From assembly GCA_039817415.1 (NCBI GenBank), contig JBCBVV010000051.1:1-46823 (forward strand): DNA of 46,823 nt. Direction: 5' to 3'. The notes under the pieces are model-generated. The model worked only from the letters and a program-made list of their open reading frames with translations. It searched no databases and had not been told where the DNA came from. The stretch is from JALEFZ01 sp039817415. GTDB lineage: Bacteria; Bacteroidota; Bacteroidia; J057. Below, one piece after another: positions 34,044 to 42,102 of this stretch. The translations under genes were made by a program, and so were the position numbers. Every line of letters begins with the position of its first letter. Within the stretch, counting starts at the first letter, position 1.

Positions 34044-36273
34044 TGTTTTTATCTGTTTTTGATTTTGTCATAACAAAAGGTCCCTTCCACTCCCAATTCT
34101 TTCCATTGCGGCTTACTTCATGCAGGATGTCTCCACTCATGTTTTGTCTGGATTGACAAAGCGTCCATGAATTGCCCACTTGGTCTTGAAAGGAAAGAAT
34201 AACATACATCTCATTCAGCAACTCCACCTTCATCAAGGCAAGCTTGCCATAAGGTTCAAATGGAATTTCAGTGACCCGATCGTAGGTGCCATGAGCCTCA
34301 AGAATTTGGGCAAACAATACCTCCTTCTGCTTTCTTTTGCGCTGAATCAACACAGGATCTCTTCTCAGGTTATGAAGGGGATCATTGGCACCTAACCTCC
34401 CCAAAATCCATTCATCATCAGGGATAGAAAGGCAGCTAATAGTGTAAATGTGATCATTATCCATCCAGGAAAATGTGTGTGTTCCCTCTCCTATCGCTGC
34501 CTTGCCATCCTGCCATATATGCTGATAACCGTGCCTTTCCCCTAAAGGCTTCATGACAGGTTCCTGTATGAAGTTTACATCTGCCTCCAAAAATTCACCT
34601 TGAAACCAAGTAGGGAGGTCCCAATCAACCGGATTTTCCGACTTTCCAAGGAAAATATCTATGAACAAAGGTTTAGTAAAGCCGTCATCATCAAGTAGAA
34701 TTTGAATTCTACTCATGTCTACTCCTTTATAAGCAGCCGTATCTCTTGTGGCAACAACTTGATATCCCTTTTGGTTGAGTTGTTGGAAAAGGAGAATGGG
34801 ATGTACTTTGTCAGCATCTTTTACCTTCCCTCCAAATTGGGTTTTTTGATTGACAACCACCGTATTATGCGCAATGGTTTGCTTGGCAAAGCTCTTGTTT
34901 TCTTTCAGGTAACGTCCTCCGCCTTTTTGATCAATATTGACCCAGCGGGCAGCCCCATAATCTTGTATTACCTCTCCCCCATCATCATATAAGGAATATG
35001 ACAATCGATCAAAATGCCCATGTCCTCCTCCATGAGAGGTATATTTGTGGACCAAGCTCAAGCCAGATTTTTCGTCTTCGCCTGCTCTCAGAATGGTCAA
35101 GCCTCCCATTTCGCCATTCCATCCGTCTTTCCAACTAATGGAGGGTCTTTTCAAGGAAGGCGTATTTTTTCGGTCTAAATCCTCAGCTACTTTACGTCCC
35201 GCCTCATTGAGCATCAGATGGTCTAATTTGCTTGCAATGGTTAGGAGAATGGGATCTTCCCCCAAGGATGCATATCCGATATTGACCGCTGTTACCACAC
35301 CTCTGGAATTCCATGACATCCCCTTTTGCGCATCGTTAATGGGCAAAATAAGGCCATCAGCGTCCGTTTGATTGATCATGGCATAAATGGCCTTCTTCAA
35401 AATAGAATCTCTATAGGCCCAAATATTGAGATCTGGCCTTTTCTCGTCCAATTTGGCGGCAAAAATTAAATAGGGGTAAATGGCGTAACGGAGATAATAG
35501 GGCCCTTCTGAGAAATAACCATCCGGAGAAAAGGCATAGTCCATCTGTGCTAGAAATCCAGCTTTTTGTAGGTGATTGATGAAGCCTCCGTCATTATCTA
35601 CTGCCTCTTCCGAAATGGCATCTATGGGAAGTCCGTAAAGGGCCCTCTTGAGTAATTTTTTATCTTCCAACACCAACGCAGCCATACCAATAGCTGCACA
35701 AGCCCAGGTAGAATGATTATGAATTCTGTTGAAGAATTTGGGGTTTTGAAGGGAAAGGAAGTCGATCATGGGCCGAAAAAGCTCACGCTCTAACTTTTTC
35801 TTTTCCTCCTTAGACAAGAAATCATAGATATCATCAAAAGCTTGGCTGGCAAAGAGGAGCCAATTCGCATCATTCAGGCATTGCCAAAAAAGCTTTCCTG
35901 GGGCATAGGACTTTGTACTGGGATGAAGGGGCAATGTTGGATACATCTCAGCATAGACCATTAATACATCCCTGACATACCTTGCATACTTTGGATGTTG
36001 GGTTAGTTTATAGAGTCTACCCCCATTGTACAAAGCATCCCAATTCCGTTTATGCTGTTCGTGGGTATAACCACCAGCCATATCCTTGGGAATGGGAACT
36101 TCAATGTCTTTGGACATCACCAAGGCCATCTTTTCCTCTGCTTCTTGAAGCTGTTTGGCAAACTTCGGCGCCTCATCAGTAGCACTGGGCTGAGTTTGTC
36201 CCTTAGCCCCAAAAGTGGTAAACAGTAGGACTAAAAGGGTCGATATGTATCTTACTTTCCTCAAACTCACCAC
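34036..36273 (-). CDS. Exo-type oligoalginate lyase, PL17 family
   Basis: The 745-residue protein starts at a GTG that shares one base with the PL6 stop codon (TAGTG) and has a signal peptide (ISTLLVLLFTTFGAKG). It has the alpha/alpha-toroid alginate_lyase domain (about 60-330), with NRIHNHSTWACAAIGMAAL (Asn186-His187) and the Tyr-rich YAFSPDGYFSEGPYYLRYA (246-264). A heparinase II/III-like beta domain follows (about 390-620, with HKYTSHGGGHGHFDRLSY and KQTIAHNTVVVNQKTQ). These match PL17 lyases, which release unsaturated monouronate from alginate oligomers. Tight coupling with the PL6 and kdgF genes supports a periplasmic role. Confidence 0.92.
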   Translation of the reverse strand: MVSLRKVRYISTLLVLLFTTFGAKGQTQPSATDEAPKFAKQLQEAEEKMALVMSKDIEVPIPKDMAGGYTHEQHKRNWDALYNGGRLYKLTQHPKYARYVRDVLMVYAEMYPTLPLHPSTKSYAPGKLFWQCLNDANWLLFASQAFDDIYDFLSKEEKKKLERELFRPMIDFLSLQNPKFFNRIHNHSTWACAAIGMAALVLEDKKLLKRALYGLPIDAISEEAVDNDGGFINHLQKAGFLAQMDYAFSPDGYFSEGPYYLRYAIYPYLIFAAKLDEKRPDLNIWAYRDSILKKAIYAMINQTDADGLILPINDAQKGMSWNSRGVVTAVNIGYASLGEDPILLTIASKLDHLMLNEAGRKVAEDLDRKNTPSLKRPSISWKDGWNGEMGGLTILRAGEDEKSGLSLVHKYTSHGGGHGHFDRLSYSLYDDGGEVIQDYGAARWVNIDQKGGGRYLKENKSFAKQTIAHNTVVVNQKTQFGGKVKDADKVHPILLFQQLNQKGYQVVATRDTAAYKGVDMSRIQILLDDDGFTKPLFIDIFLGKSENPVDWDLPTWFQGEFLEADVNFIQEPVMKPLGERHGYQHIWQDGKAAIGEGTHTFSWMDNDHIYTISCLSIPDDEWILGRLGANDPLHNLRRDPVLIQRKRKQKEVLFAQILEAHGTYDRVTEIPFEPYGKLALMKVELLNEMYVILSFQDQVGNSWTLCQSRQNMSGDILHEVSRNGKNWEWKGPFVMTKSKTDKNNE

Positions 36274-38525
36274 TATTTCGTTATTAGATTTTTTACCTGA
36301 TAAGGCTCTCCATTATCCTGAATACCAGGAGTTCCTTTTAGTTCGCAATCCTCAATTTTGATGACAGGATCTCCTACCACCAAATGAAGTTTCAAGGGCT
36401 GGCTGTCTTCGAACAAGGTATTTTTGATGGTAGCCTCCTGCACACCATGTAGATAAACGGAGGTCTTACCTGAATTTCTTTTGGCAAACCCTACATCCTT
36501 CAGCCTGCAGTTATTCATATCTAGGATAGGGCCGAAAGTACTTTCGTCCCTTCCACCTCTGTAGAGAGTCAGCACCGACTTTCCGATCTTACTGAAGGAA
36601 CAGTTATCCATGACTACGTTTTCTACATTGTAAATCCCGATATCATCCGTTTCTTCCTCCAAGGCAAATACCGAACCTGTGATGTTGTTAAAGACTGAGT
36701 TCCTGACCACGATGGAGTCGGCAAAGGTATGTTTAGCGACCTTGAGTACATCAAAGCTATGATTGATGTTCAAATCCTCGAAGAGGCAGTTTTCAATCAC
36801 CAAGGCATAGTTATGGGTCATGGCGTATTTACTGGTACGGATGACAGCGTTACCGGACTTATCGGGCGATTCTTTTCCTGTAATAGCCAGACCATTCAAT
36901 TTTAATGCCCCTCCATTTTCGATGGAGAACAAATAGGGTCTTTCAAAAATTAAGCTAGGCTTGTTTGCCAATCCTTCTGCCTTTCTGATGGTAACAGGCT
37001 TGTCTAGCTTAATGGATTTGGTCGTGATATATGATTCTGATGAGGTCAATTCGATGATATCTCCCGCTTCAGCCATCTTAATGGCATCAAAGATGGAATT
37101 CTCTTCTGCAGCTACAGGTATCACTTTACCCGTTTCGAATAGGGAGGCTTCTCCTTCTTTGGGATACCAACTTACACCCGTTTCTTCCTTTTTCAGGACG
37201 GCTTCTTTGGCATGAAATCCAGCAGTTGTTTCAGGTGATGTCAGAGATTGAACTTCTCCTTTTTGTTCCCATTTCATGGCGACTTGCTGAAAGCCTTGCT
37301 TGGTAAATGGCTCTAAATTTTTGCTTAGCAGGTTGTTCTCGAAGCCAATTCCACTTATATCATCATATATCGTAAATATGTCATTCTTGAATTTACTGGA
37401 GAAAATATTGTCCTTTACCTCGGTGTTTTGAGGAACAGCACTTCTCTCTTCATCGCTTCCGGCACATAACTGGATATAATCACAATCCACAAAGGTATTG
37501 TTGGAAGCCTTGGAGTCAATAACCTGGAAATATCGATTTAAGGGGGAATTGGGTACGCCATTCATGATGACAAGAGCCCCTCTAAAGCGATAGCCTGTTA
37601 AGCCTTCACAATAATTATTGGTAACGGTCTGCTTCTCATTGATGATTCGAATTCCTCCTGTATTGGGTTTTCGGTTACCGAAGAAGTAATTGTGGTCCAC
37701 CACAGTCTCATTTCCATGTCTCATGGTCAAGGTTCCCTGGCACTCATAGAAAGTATTGAATTGGAAGGTATTTTGGCCCGATTTATTAGAAATGATCTCA
37801 TGCTCCCCATTACATCGGTCGAAGTAATTGTGCTCAACCGTGGTATTGGAATTGGTAAGGGAATAATGACTGGTTCCAATCCTTAAGGTCTCCCCTCCAT
37901 TTGAGCCTAAGATAGGGCGGGGTCCAAAGTAATTGTGGTCAATCTGATGGAAGTTTTCTCGACTCTCTTCTGTATTGAGGCGAACGGCCATACTTACTCC
38001 CTGCGTTCTTTTGTTTGCAATATGGTTGTGGTCGAAGCGATTGTGCTTCCCATAAATTGCTACCCAAATGTCAGAATCGAATCTTTCTGGATTGTTGTAA
38101 TCATCGACTACACATTCCGTTACTCGGCAATTGTTACAAAGGTTTTCTTTGTTTTGGCGAAAGGCAATGACATTGTTTGTAGGTGAATAACCGTCTTTAA
38201 ATACAAGCCCTTCTACTAATAAATGTTTGCCTGCAAGTCGTAGATTGGATTGCCCGGTAAGGATTACTTTTCCTTTTGTTTGAGGTGATAGGCTAATGGG
38301 GTTCTCCTCTGTTCCTTCTCCTAGGAATAGAAGTTCAGTGTCTTTCCATTCACCATTAGCCAACACAATTCTGTCTCCGGCTTTGGCAGATTTTACAGCT
38401 TGCTTAAACTCATCAATTGTCTTGACAAGTTTGCCATCCACTGCTTGATTTTGGCAGCCGAATAGGCTTATCCCAAATAGGATTAGGATCAGATTGTATG
38501 TGCGATGTAGGTAGTCTCGATTCAT
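36273..38525 (-). CDS. Alginate lyase, PL6 family (chondroitinase-B-like), lipoprotein
   Basis: The 750-residue protein has a lipobox (SLFGC, Cys24), so it is probably lipid-anchored. A right-handed beta-helix of the PL6/chondroitinase B type follows: AVKSAKAGDRIVLANGEW at the start, then the catalytic Lys248 and Arg269 in EHEIISNKSGQNTF and LTMRHGNETVVDHNYF. The C-terminal half (about 450-750) is a second beta-helix-like domain, as in two-domain PL6 enzymes such as AlyGC. PL6 enzymes act on alginate, often on poly-MG or poly-G, releasing unsaturated oligomers. It is the first structural gene of the alginate operon, transcribed minus-strand after a hairpin-containing leader. Confidence 0.92.
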   Translation of the reverse strand: MNRDYLHRTYNLILILFGISLFGCQNQAVDGKLVKTIDEFKQAVKSAKAGDRIVLANGEWKDTELLFLGEGTEENPISLSPQTKGKVILTGQSNLRLAGKHLLVEGLVFKDGYSPTNNVIAFRQNKENLCNNCRVTECVVDDYNNPERFDSDIWVAIYGKHNRFDHNHIANKRTQGVSMAVRLNTEESRENFHQIDHNYFGPRPILGSNGGETLRIGTSHYSLTNSNTTVEHNYFDRCNGEHEIISNKSGQNTFQFNTFYECQGTLTMRHGNETVVDHNYFFGNRKPNTGGIRIINEKQTVTNNYCEGLTGYRFRGALVIMNGVPNSPLNRYFQVIDSKASNNTFVDCDYIQLCAGSDEERSAVPQNTEVKDNIFSSKFKNDIFTIYDDISGIGFENNLLSKNLEPFTKQGFQQVAMKWEQKGEVQSLTSPETTAGFHAKEAVLKKEETGVSWYPKEGEASLFETGKVIPVAAEENSIFDAIKMAEAGDIIELTSSESYITTKSIKLDKPVTIRKAEGLANKPSLIFERPYLFSIENGGALKLNGLAITGKESPDKSGNAVIRTSKYAMTHNYALVIENCLFEDLNINHSFDVLKVAKHTFADSIVVRNSVFNNITGSVFALEEETDDIGIYNVENVVMDNCSFSKIGKSVLTLYRGGRDESTFGPILDMNNCRLKDVGFAKRNSGKTSVYLHGVQEATIKNTLFEDSQPLKLHLVVGDPVIKIEDCELKGTPGIQDNGEPYQVKNLITK

Positions 38526-38557
38526 TGTTTTACAAGTTTTGAGCGAGGGGGGAGAGC

Positions 38558-38579
38558 GAGCAGGGAAGATTCCCTGCTC
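38558..38579 (-). promoter_or_regulatory. Perfect hairpin in the PL6 5' leader
   Basis: GAGCAGGGAA (38558-38567) and TTCCCTGCTC (38570-38579) form a perfect 10-bp inverted repeat with a 2-base centre, 33 bases upstream of the PL6 start codon. The following leader is C/T-rich and has no T-run. It may act as an mRNA stabilising stem or a protein-binding site. Confidence 0.5.
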
Positions 38580-38809
38580 ATTTCTCCTTTGGATAAGCGA
38601 TTACTACTACTACTATTATTCTCCAATTGGAAAATGCCCATCCAAAACACATTGCTAAATAAAGTTTCGTTGAAAATGGAATGCAGTCATCGCATTCAAT
38701 TTGCAGTGATTGACTTCCTCATTTGATATGAGAAATAGTAAAGACGACCCAAGTGAACATCCATGTGTCCTTTGGTCATTTAAATTCTTTGTTGGTGTCA
38801 ATGTAGTAG

Positions 38810-38890
38810 TCATAGCAAAATCGAATAATAACTGTCCAAGTATTTTGTTTCATCATCCCATTGATAGGGTTTCTTACTAGACATAGGCAT
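38810..38890 (-). CDS. Possible 26-codon mini-ORF downstream of the FadR-type gene
   Basis: On the minus strand ATG (38890-38888) is preceded at good distance by AAGGAGG, an unusually strong ribosome site for this genome. The frame reads MPMSSKKPYQWDDETK and on to SYYSILL before TGA. It starts about 80 bases after the FadR-type stop. It may be a small protein, a leader peptide or chance. Confidence 0.2.
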   Translation of the reverse strand: MPMSSKKPYQWDDETKYLDSYYSILL

Positions 38891-38972
38891 TCCATCCTCC
38901 TTTTCAGGAGATTAACAGGACCTTTCATAAGAAACCCAGCTCGCTTTCGCTAAGCTTGTTCAATGAATGAAT

Positions 38973-39701
38973 TTATGTTGCGCTATTCTGCGAATAATCT
39001 ATTATGTTCTGAAGGTGTCCCTCCATCGTTGTCATGACCGCTTCTTCATCCTGATCGATTATATGCTGGAAAATCAGCTTGTGTTCTTCCATGGCTTTCG
39101 TCGACCTGCCATCTTCACAAACCCCTAATTCATTAAAACTTTTAACGATATCTGGCGTGATGATTAACATCAAGGATTTCAATACGGAATTTTTGCTCGC
39201 TTCAGCAATTTTTAAATGAAAAAGTAAATCTTCTTCCACCGCAGAAGAACCCTTATCAACTTTCGCTTCATAGGCCTCCAAAGCCTGACGGATATTTTCA
39301 ATATCCTCCACAGTTCTTCTTTTAGCAGCTAGAGAAGCGGCATATTTTTCTAGAATGACACGAGTCTCCACCAGAGAGGTAAAATCACTGTCCTCAAGCT
39401 TGATGACATCTGTAATCAGTCCTTCCAATGCAGTAATGCCCATCCCAGCGACAATGGTACCACTTTGGGGAAGGGTCTTCAATATCCCATAAAACTCTAG
39501 TTTTTTAATCGCATCCCGCACATTGGATCGACTCACGCCCAGCACTTCCGCCAATTTTCTTTCTGGTGGAAGTCTATCCCCTGGAGCCAATTCACCCGAA
39601 GTGATCAATTCTCTAATTTGTCTGATAATCATCTCAACGGGATTGTTAATGATGATTTCTTGAAAATTTGAGAGAATTTTATTGTTCGTTCCGTAGTCCA
39701 T
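38973..39701 (-). CDS. GntR/FadR-subfamily transcriptional regulator of the alginate locus
   Basis: The 242-residue protein has an N-terminal winged helix (about 20-88, PVEMIIRQIRELITSGELAPG, LPPERKLAEVLGVSRSNVRDAIKKLE, LKTLPQSGTIV) and a C-terminal FCD ligand domain (about 95-235, with ETRVILEKYAASLA, FHLKIAEASKN and MEEHKLIFQHI). FCD regulators typically respond to small acids; KDG or DEH would be the likely inducer here (inference). The gene lies just upstream of the PL6 operon in the same direction. Two FadR-type palindromes immediately before its ATG overlap its own promoter, so it probably represses itself. Confidence 0.9.
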   Translation of the reverse strand: MDYGTNNKILSNFQEIIINNPVEMIIRQIRELITSGELAPGDRLPPERKLAEVLGVSRSNVRDAIKKLEFYGILKTLPQSGTIVAGMGITALEGLITDVIKLEDSDFTSLVETRVILEKYAASLAAKRRTVEDIENIRQALEAYEAKVDKGSSAVEEDLLFHLKIAEASKNSVLKSLMLIITPDIVKSFNELGVCEDGRSTKAMEEHKLIFQHIIDQDEEAVMTTMEGHLQNIIDYSQNSAT

Positions 39702-39704
39702 AAT

Positions 39705-39734
39705 AATTGGTTAACCAATTTTGGTTGACCAATT
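39705..39734 (-). promoter_or_regulatory. Tandem FadR-type operators before the regulator gene
   Basis: Two adjacent palindromes, AATTGGTTAACCAATT (39705-39720) and TTGGTTGACCAA (39721-39732), both follow TTGGT-N2-ACCAA, the TnGTnnnACnA-like pattern recognised by FadR-subfamily regulators. They start 4 bases upstream of the regulator ATG and overlap the -7 box of its promoter. Confidence 0.75.
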
Positions 39735-39760
39735 ATAGGAGAAAAAATTGAATAGTCAAA
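39730..39760 (-). promoter_or_regulatory. Promoter of the FadR-type regulator gene
   Basis: On the minus strand TTTG (39757-39760) is 19 bases from TATAATTG (39730-39737), which matches TAnnTTTG at seven of eight positions. The -7 box overlaps the second operator palindrome, which explains how binding would block transcription. Confidence 0.5.
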
Positions 39761-39844
39761 ACATTGTTCCTAGAAAGAGTTGAAAACATTAAAATTCTGT
39801 CATATCTCCTTTATAATATAGGGCCCCTCCATGTAAAGGCTGAC

Positions 39845-39878
39845 AAAAAAAAGCCTGAGCAAAATCAACTCAGGCTTT
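39845..39878 (-). terminator. Rho-independent terminator of the thrombospondin-3/T9SS gene
   Basis: In the minus-strand transcript AAAGCCTGAG pairs perfectly with CTCAGGCTTT across a 9-base loop and runs into eight T residues (39852-39845). It lies 22 bases after the stop codon of the gene at 39901-41952. Confidence 0.9.
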
Positions 39879-39900
39879 CCATATGGATGTATGAAAATCT

Positions 39901-41952
39901 TTATTCCAATATCACCTTTTTACTCATCTCAGCCTTCCCGCTTCTCATTTTCAGAATATACATGCCTGAAGGGAGATGAGAAATATCCCAATCTACAGCA
40001 GATTGAACCGATGCTGATTTGATACTTTTTACCACCTGCCCATTGATCGTAAACAGGTCAATCGATATGCCGTTGGACGTTTCCATGGTATTCCAATCAA
40101 TCCTTATCGGGCCTTTCGTTGGATTAGGATAGACATTCATGTCCATTTCGCTGGAACGCACCACCGCCAACTCAACTATGGAGCTAAAAGAAGACTGTCC
40201 ATCTATGTCGATTTGCTTGATTCTGTAGTACAATTGATCTGAACTTAAGAAGCCTAAGGTTTTATCTGTGAAGGCATACTCAGTGGGCTGATCACTGAAT
40301 CCGACTCCTTTTACATTCCCTATTTCTTCAAACTCACCTCCTTTTTCAGATCGCTGAACTTCAAAATAATCGTTGTTGACCTCAATGGCAGTTGACCAGC
40401 TCACCTCAGCATGGGAACCGAGCATTTTCACATCAAAATCAAGCCATTCTACTGGAAAATTGATCGATTCTCGCCAAGACAATTCTGCTGTGTTAGCATC
40501 ATTATCCGCATAGGAACTAGCCGAAGCACCTCCATTTGTTGGATCATAATTAATCAAATCGTTGTCAAAACCGTCTAATAGACCATCTTCATCACTATCT
40601 CCACTTCCTCCGCTTTTACCTGTATTAGCAAAAGGGGAATCACTGCCATTTATGACACCATCACTATTGGTATCATGCCCTTCAATTCTGTCAAAAATCC
40701 CATCTCCATCTGAGTCTTCATCTCTATAGTCAGCAATTGGGTTTCCTCCTGAGTTTATGGGCGTAATCACCATTCCAGTTATCGAACCGCATGGGGTACA
40801 GTCTCCATCATAACTATCGTCCACCCCATCCTGATCTGTGTCTACCCCTGATGGAGCAATGTAAGCATCAGATGCCATCGCCTCTGTATTGTCAACAATT
40901 CCATCGTCATCAGAGTCAATATCCAAGTAGTCCTCTTCCCCTTCATGATCTGTATTGAACAAACTCAATGGTGTACCGTCTGTTACTTCCCTTTCTCCAC
41001 TTCCACTATCCTGATTGTCCAGGGCATCTATAAGACCATCCCCATCGTCATCTATCATGGAGCTTGGATCTCCTTGTATGGGATAATCCACCATCCCATC
41101 GCCGTTGATGTCGGTTCCACCTGCTTCGACTATATCCATGATCCCATCATTATCTGAATCGAGGTCTTCACTATTCGGAATCCCATCCTGGTCAAAATCA
41201 GCTAAGCAATTTTGTGTGGAGTAAAGGATAAAATCATCCACCATATTGCCCACACTTATATTTCCAGTTGCGGTGGATACAGCAGTTAAGGCAAATCGAG
41301 TCTGTGTTTGGCCGGCTGGAACTGTGTAGGTACCAGAATAGAAACCCCAAGCTGTGTTGTTGTCGCTCATGGTTTCGCTATAGTTATAGGTTCCCCCTTC
41401 AGGACCAATTTCAATCTGCATGACATCCGCTACGGTAGCCGATGCCCTCCCTCTGTGCGCAAAAGACCAATACAATACATCTCCAGGAACCGTGGAGATA
41501 ATCTGATAGGTGGCAGCTGCGTCTCTAGCATTTAGCTCAGCTAGTTGATTCCCCTCATAAGCATCAATTCCTAAAAAACCGGATCTCCAGATTTCGATCA
41601 CATTATGGCTAGAAGTGGAATGCCATCCATCTACTGAATTTTCATTCATGATCGAATAATTCTTTGAAATAACTGGGCTTTCGAATCCCCCGTTGATAAT
41701 GGAAAATTGGGAATTGGGGGTACCCTCACACTCCTTACTATCAGGAATCCCATCGTTGTCATCATCGAGGTCATACATATTCGGAATCCCATCACCGTCA
41801 GTGTCTACTAGTGTTTCACTTTCTGTATTCTGGGTAACAAAGAAAATTCCAGCTACAAGAAGGCCCACAACTACTGCACTACGGACAAGCTGTTTCCCTA
41901 ATTTGACAGCGGTAGATTGAGACAAGGAGGATCTGCTTCTTCTTTCAGGCAT
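39901..41952 (-). CDS. Thrombospondin type 3 repeat protein with T9SS sorting domain
   Basis: The 683-residue protein has a long basic N-terminus (MPERRSRSSLSQSTAVKLGK) before a hydrophobic segment (24-40), so it has an atypical signal peptide or membrane anchor. Calcium-binding thrombospondin type 3 repeats (TDGDGIPNMYDLDDDNDGIP; many DxDxDG blocks at 50-75 and about 255-470) flank a lectin-like beta domain (about 80-250, with NGGFESPVI and TYTVPAGQTQTRFALT). A C-terminal T9SS domain (about 605-683, VYPNPTKGPIRIDW, LPSGMYILKMRSG) ends the protein. It is probably secreted to the cell surface and stabilised by calcium. It is monocistronic with a strong terminator. The function is unknown. Confidence 0.85.
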   Translation of the reverse strand: MPERRSRSSLSQSTAVKLGKQLVRSAVVVGLLVAGIFFVTQNTESETLVDTDGDGIPNMYDLDDDNDGIPDSKECEGTPNSQFSIINGGFESPVISKNYSIMNENSVDGWHSTSSHNVIEIWRSGFLGIDAYEGNQLAELNARDAAATYQIISTVPGDVLYWSFAHRGRASATVADVMQIEIGPEGGTYNYSETMSDNNTAWGFYSGTYTVPAGQTQTRFALTAVSTATGNISVGNMVDDFILYSTQNCLADFDQDGIPNSEDLDSDNDGIMDIVEAGGTDINGDGMVDYPIQGDPSSMIDDDGDGLIDALDNQDSGSGEREVTDGTPLSLFNTDHEGEEDYLDIDSDDDGIVDNTEAMASDAYIAPSGVDTDQDGVDDSYDGDCTPCGSITGMVITPINSGGNPIADYRDEDSDGDGIFDRIEGHDTNSDGVINGSDSPFANTGKSGGSGDSDEDGLLDGFDNDLINYDPTNGGASASSYADNDANTAELSWRESINFPVEWLDFDVKMLGSHAEVSWSTAIEVNNDYFEVQRSEKGGEFEEIGNVKGVGFSDQPTEYAFTDKTLGFLSSDQLYYRIKQIDIDGQSSFSSIVELAVVRSSEMDMNVYPNPTKGPIRIDWNTMETSNGISIDLFTINGQVVKSIKSASVQSAVDWDISHLPSGMYILKMRSGKAEMSKKVILE

Positions 41953-42102
41953 TTCTTTAGGAATTGGGTTGAATAGAGATTTAGTTTTCCCAAAGAAAAT
42001 TTCAACTACTAAAATAAAACAACCAATTAGGGCTGCTGGCTATCGTGTGTAAGATTGTGTTGAATTAAGCTTTTCTAGTTTAGGGGTGATCGACGCTTTC
42101 CC

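Larger units (their letters stand above)
38526..38972. other. Leader region of the alginate operon
   Basis: This 447-base gap between the FadR-type gene and the PL6 gene contains several inverted repeats. A perfect 10-bp hairpin at 38558-38579 lies 33 bases before the PL6 start, GAATGC-N7-GCATTC is at 38679-38697, and a tiny ORF lies at 38810-38890. No clear copy of the TTGGTnnACCAA operator is visible here, nor a good TTTG/TAnnTTTG promoter. Confidence 0.5.

Noticed and set aside
23533..38605. Recurrent ACTACTAC / TAGTAGTAG triplets upstream of several genes (fadH-like, FdhF-type, PL6 leader)
   Set aside because: Simple triplet repeats at different distances and on different strands; no shared spacing to start codons that would support a common site.
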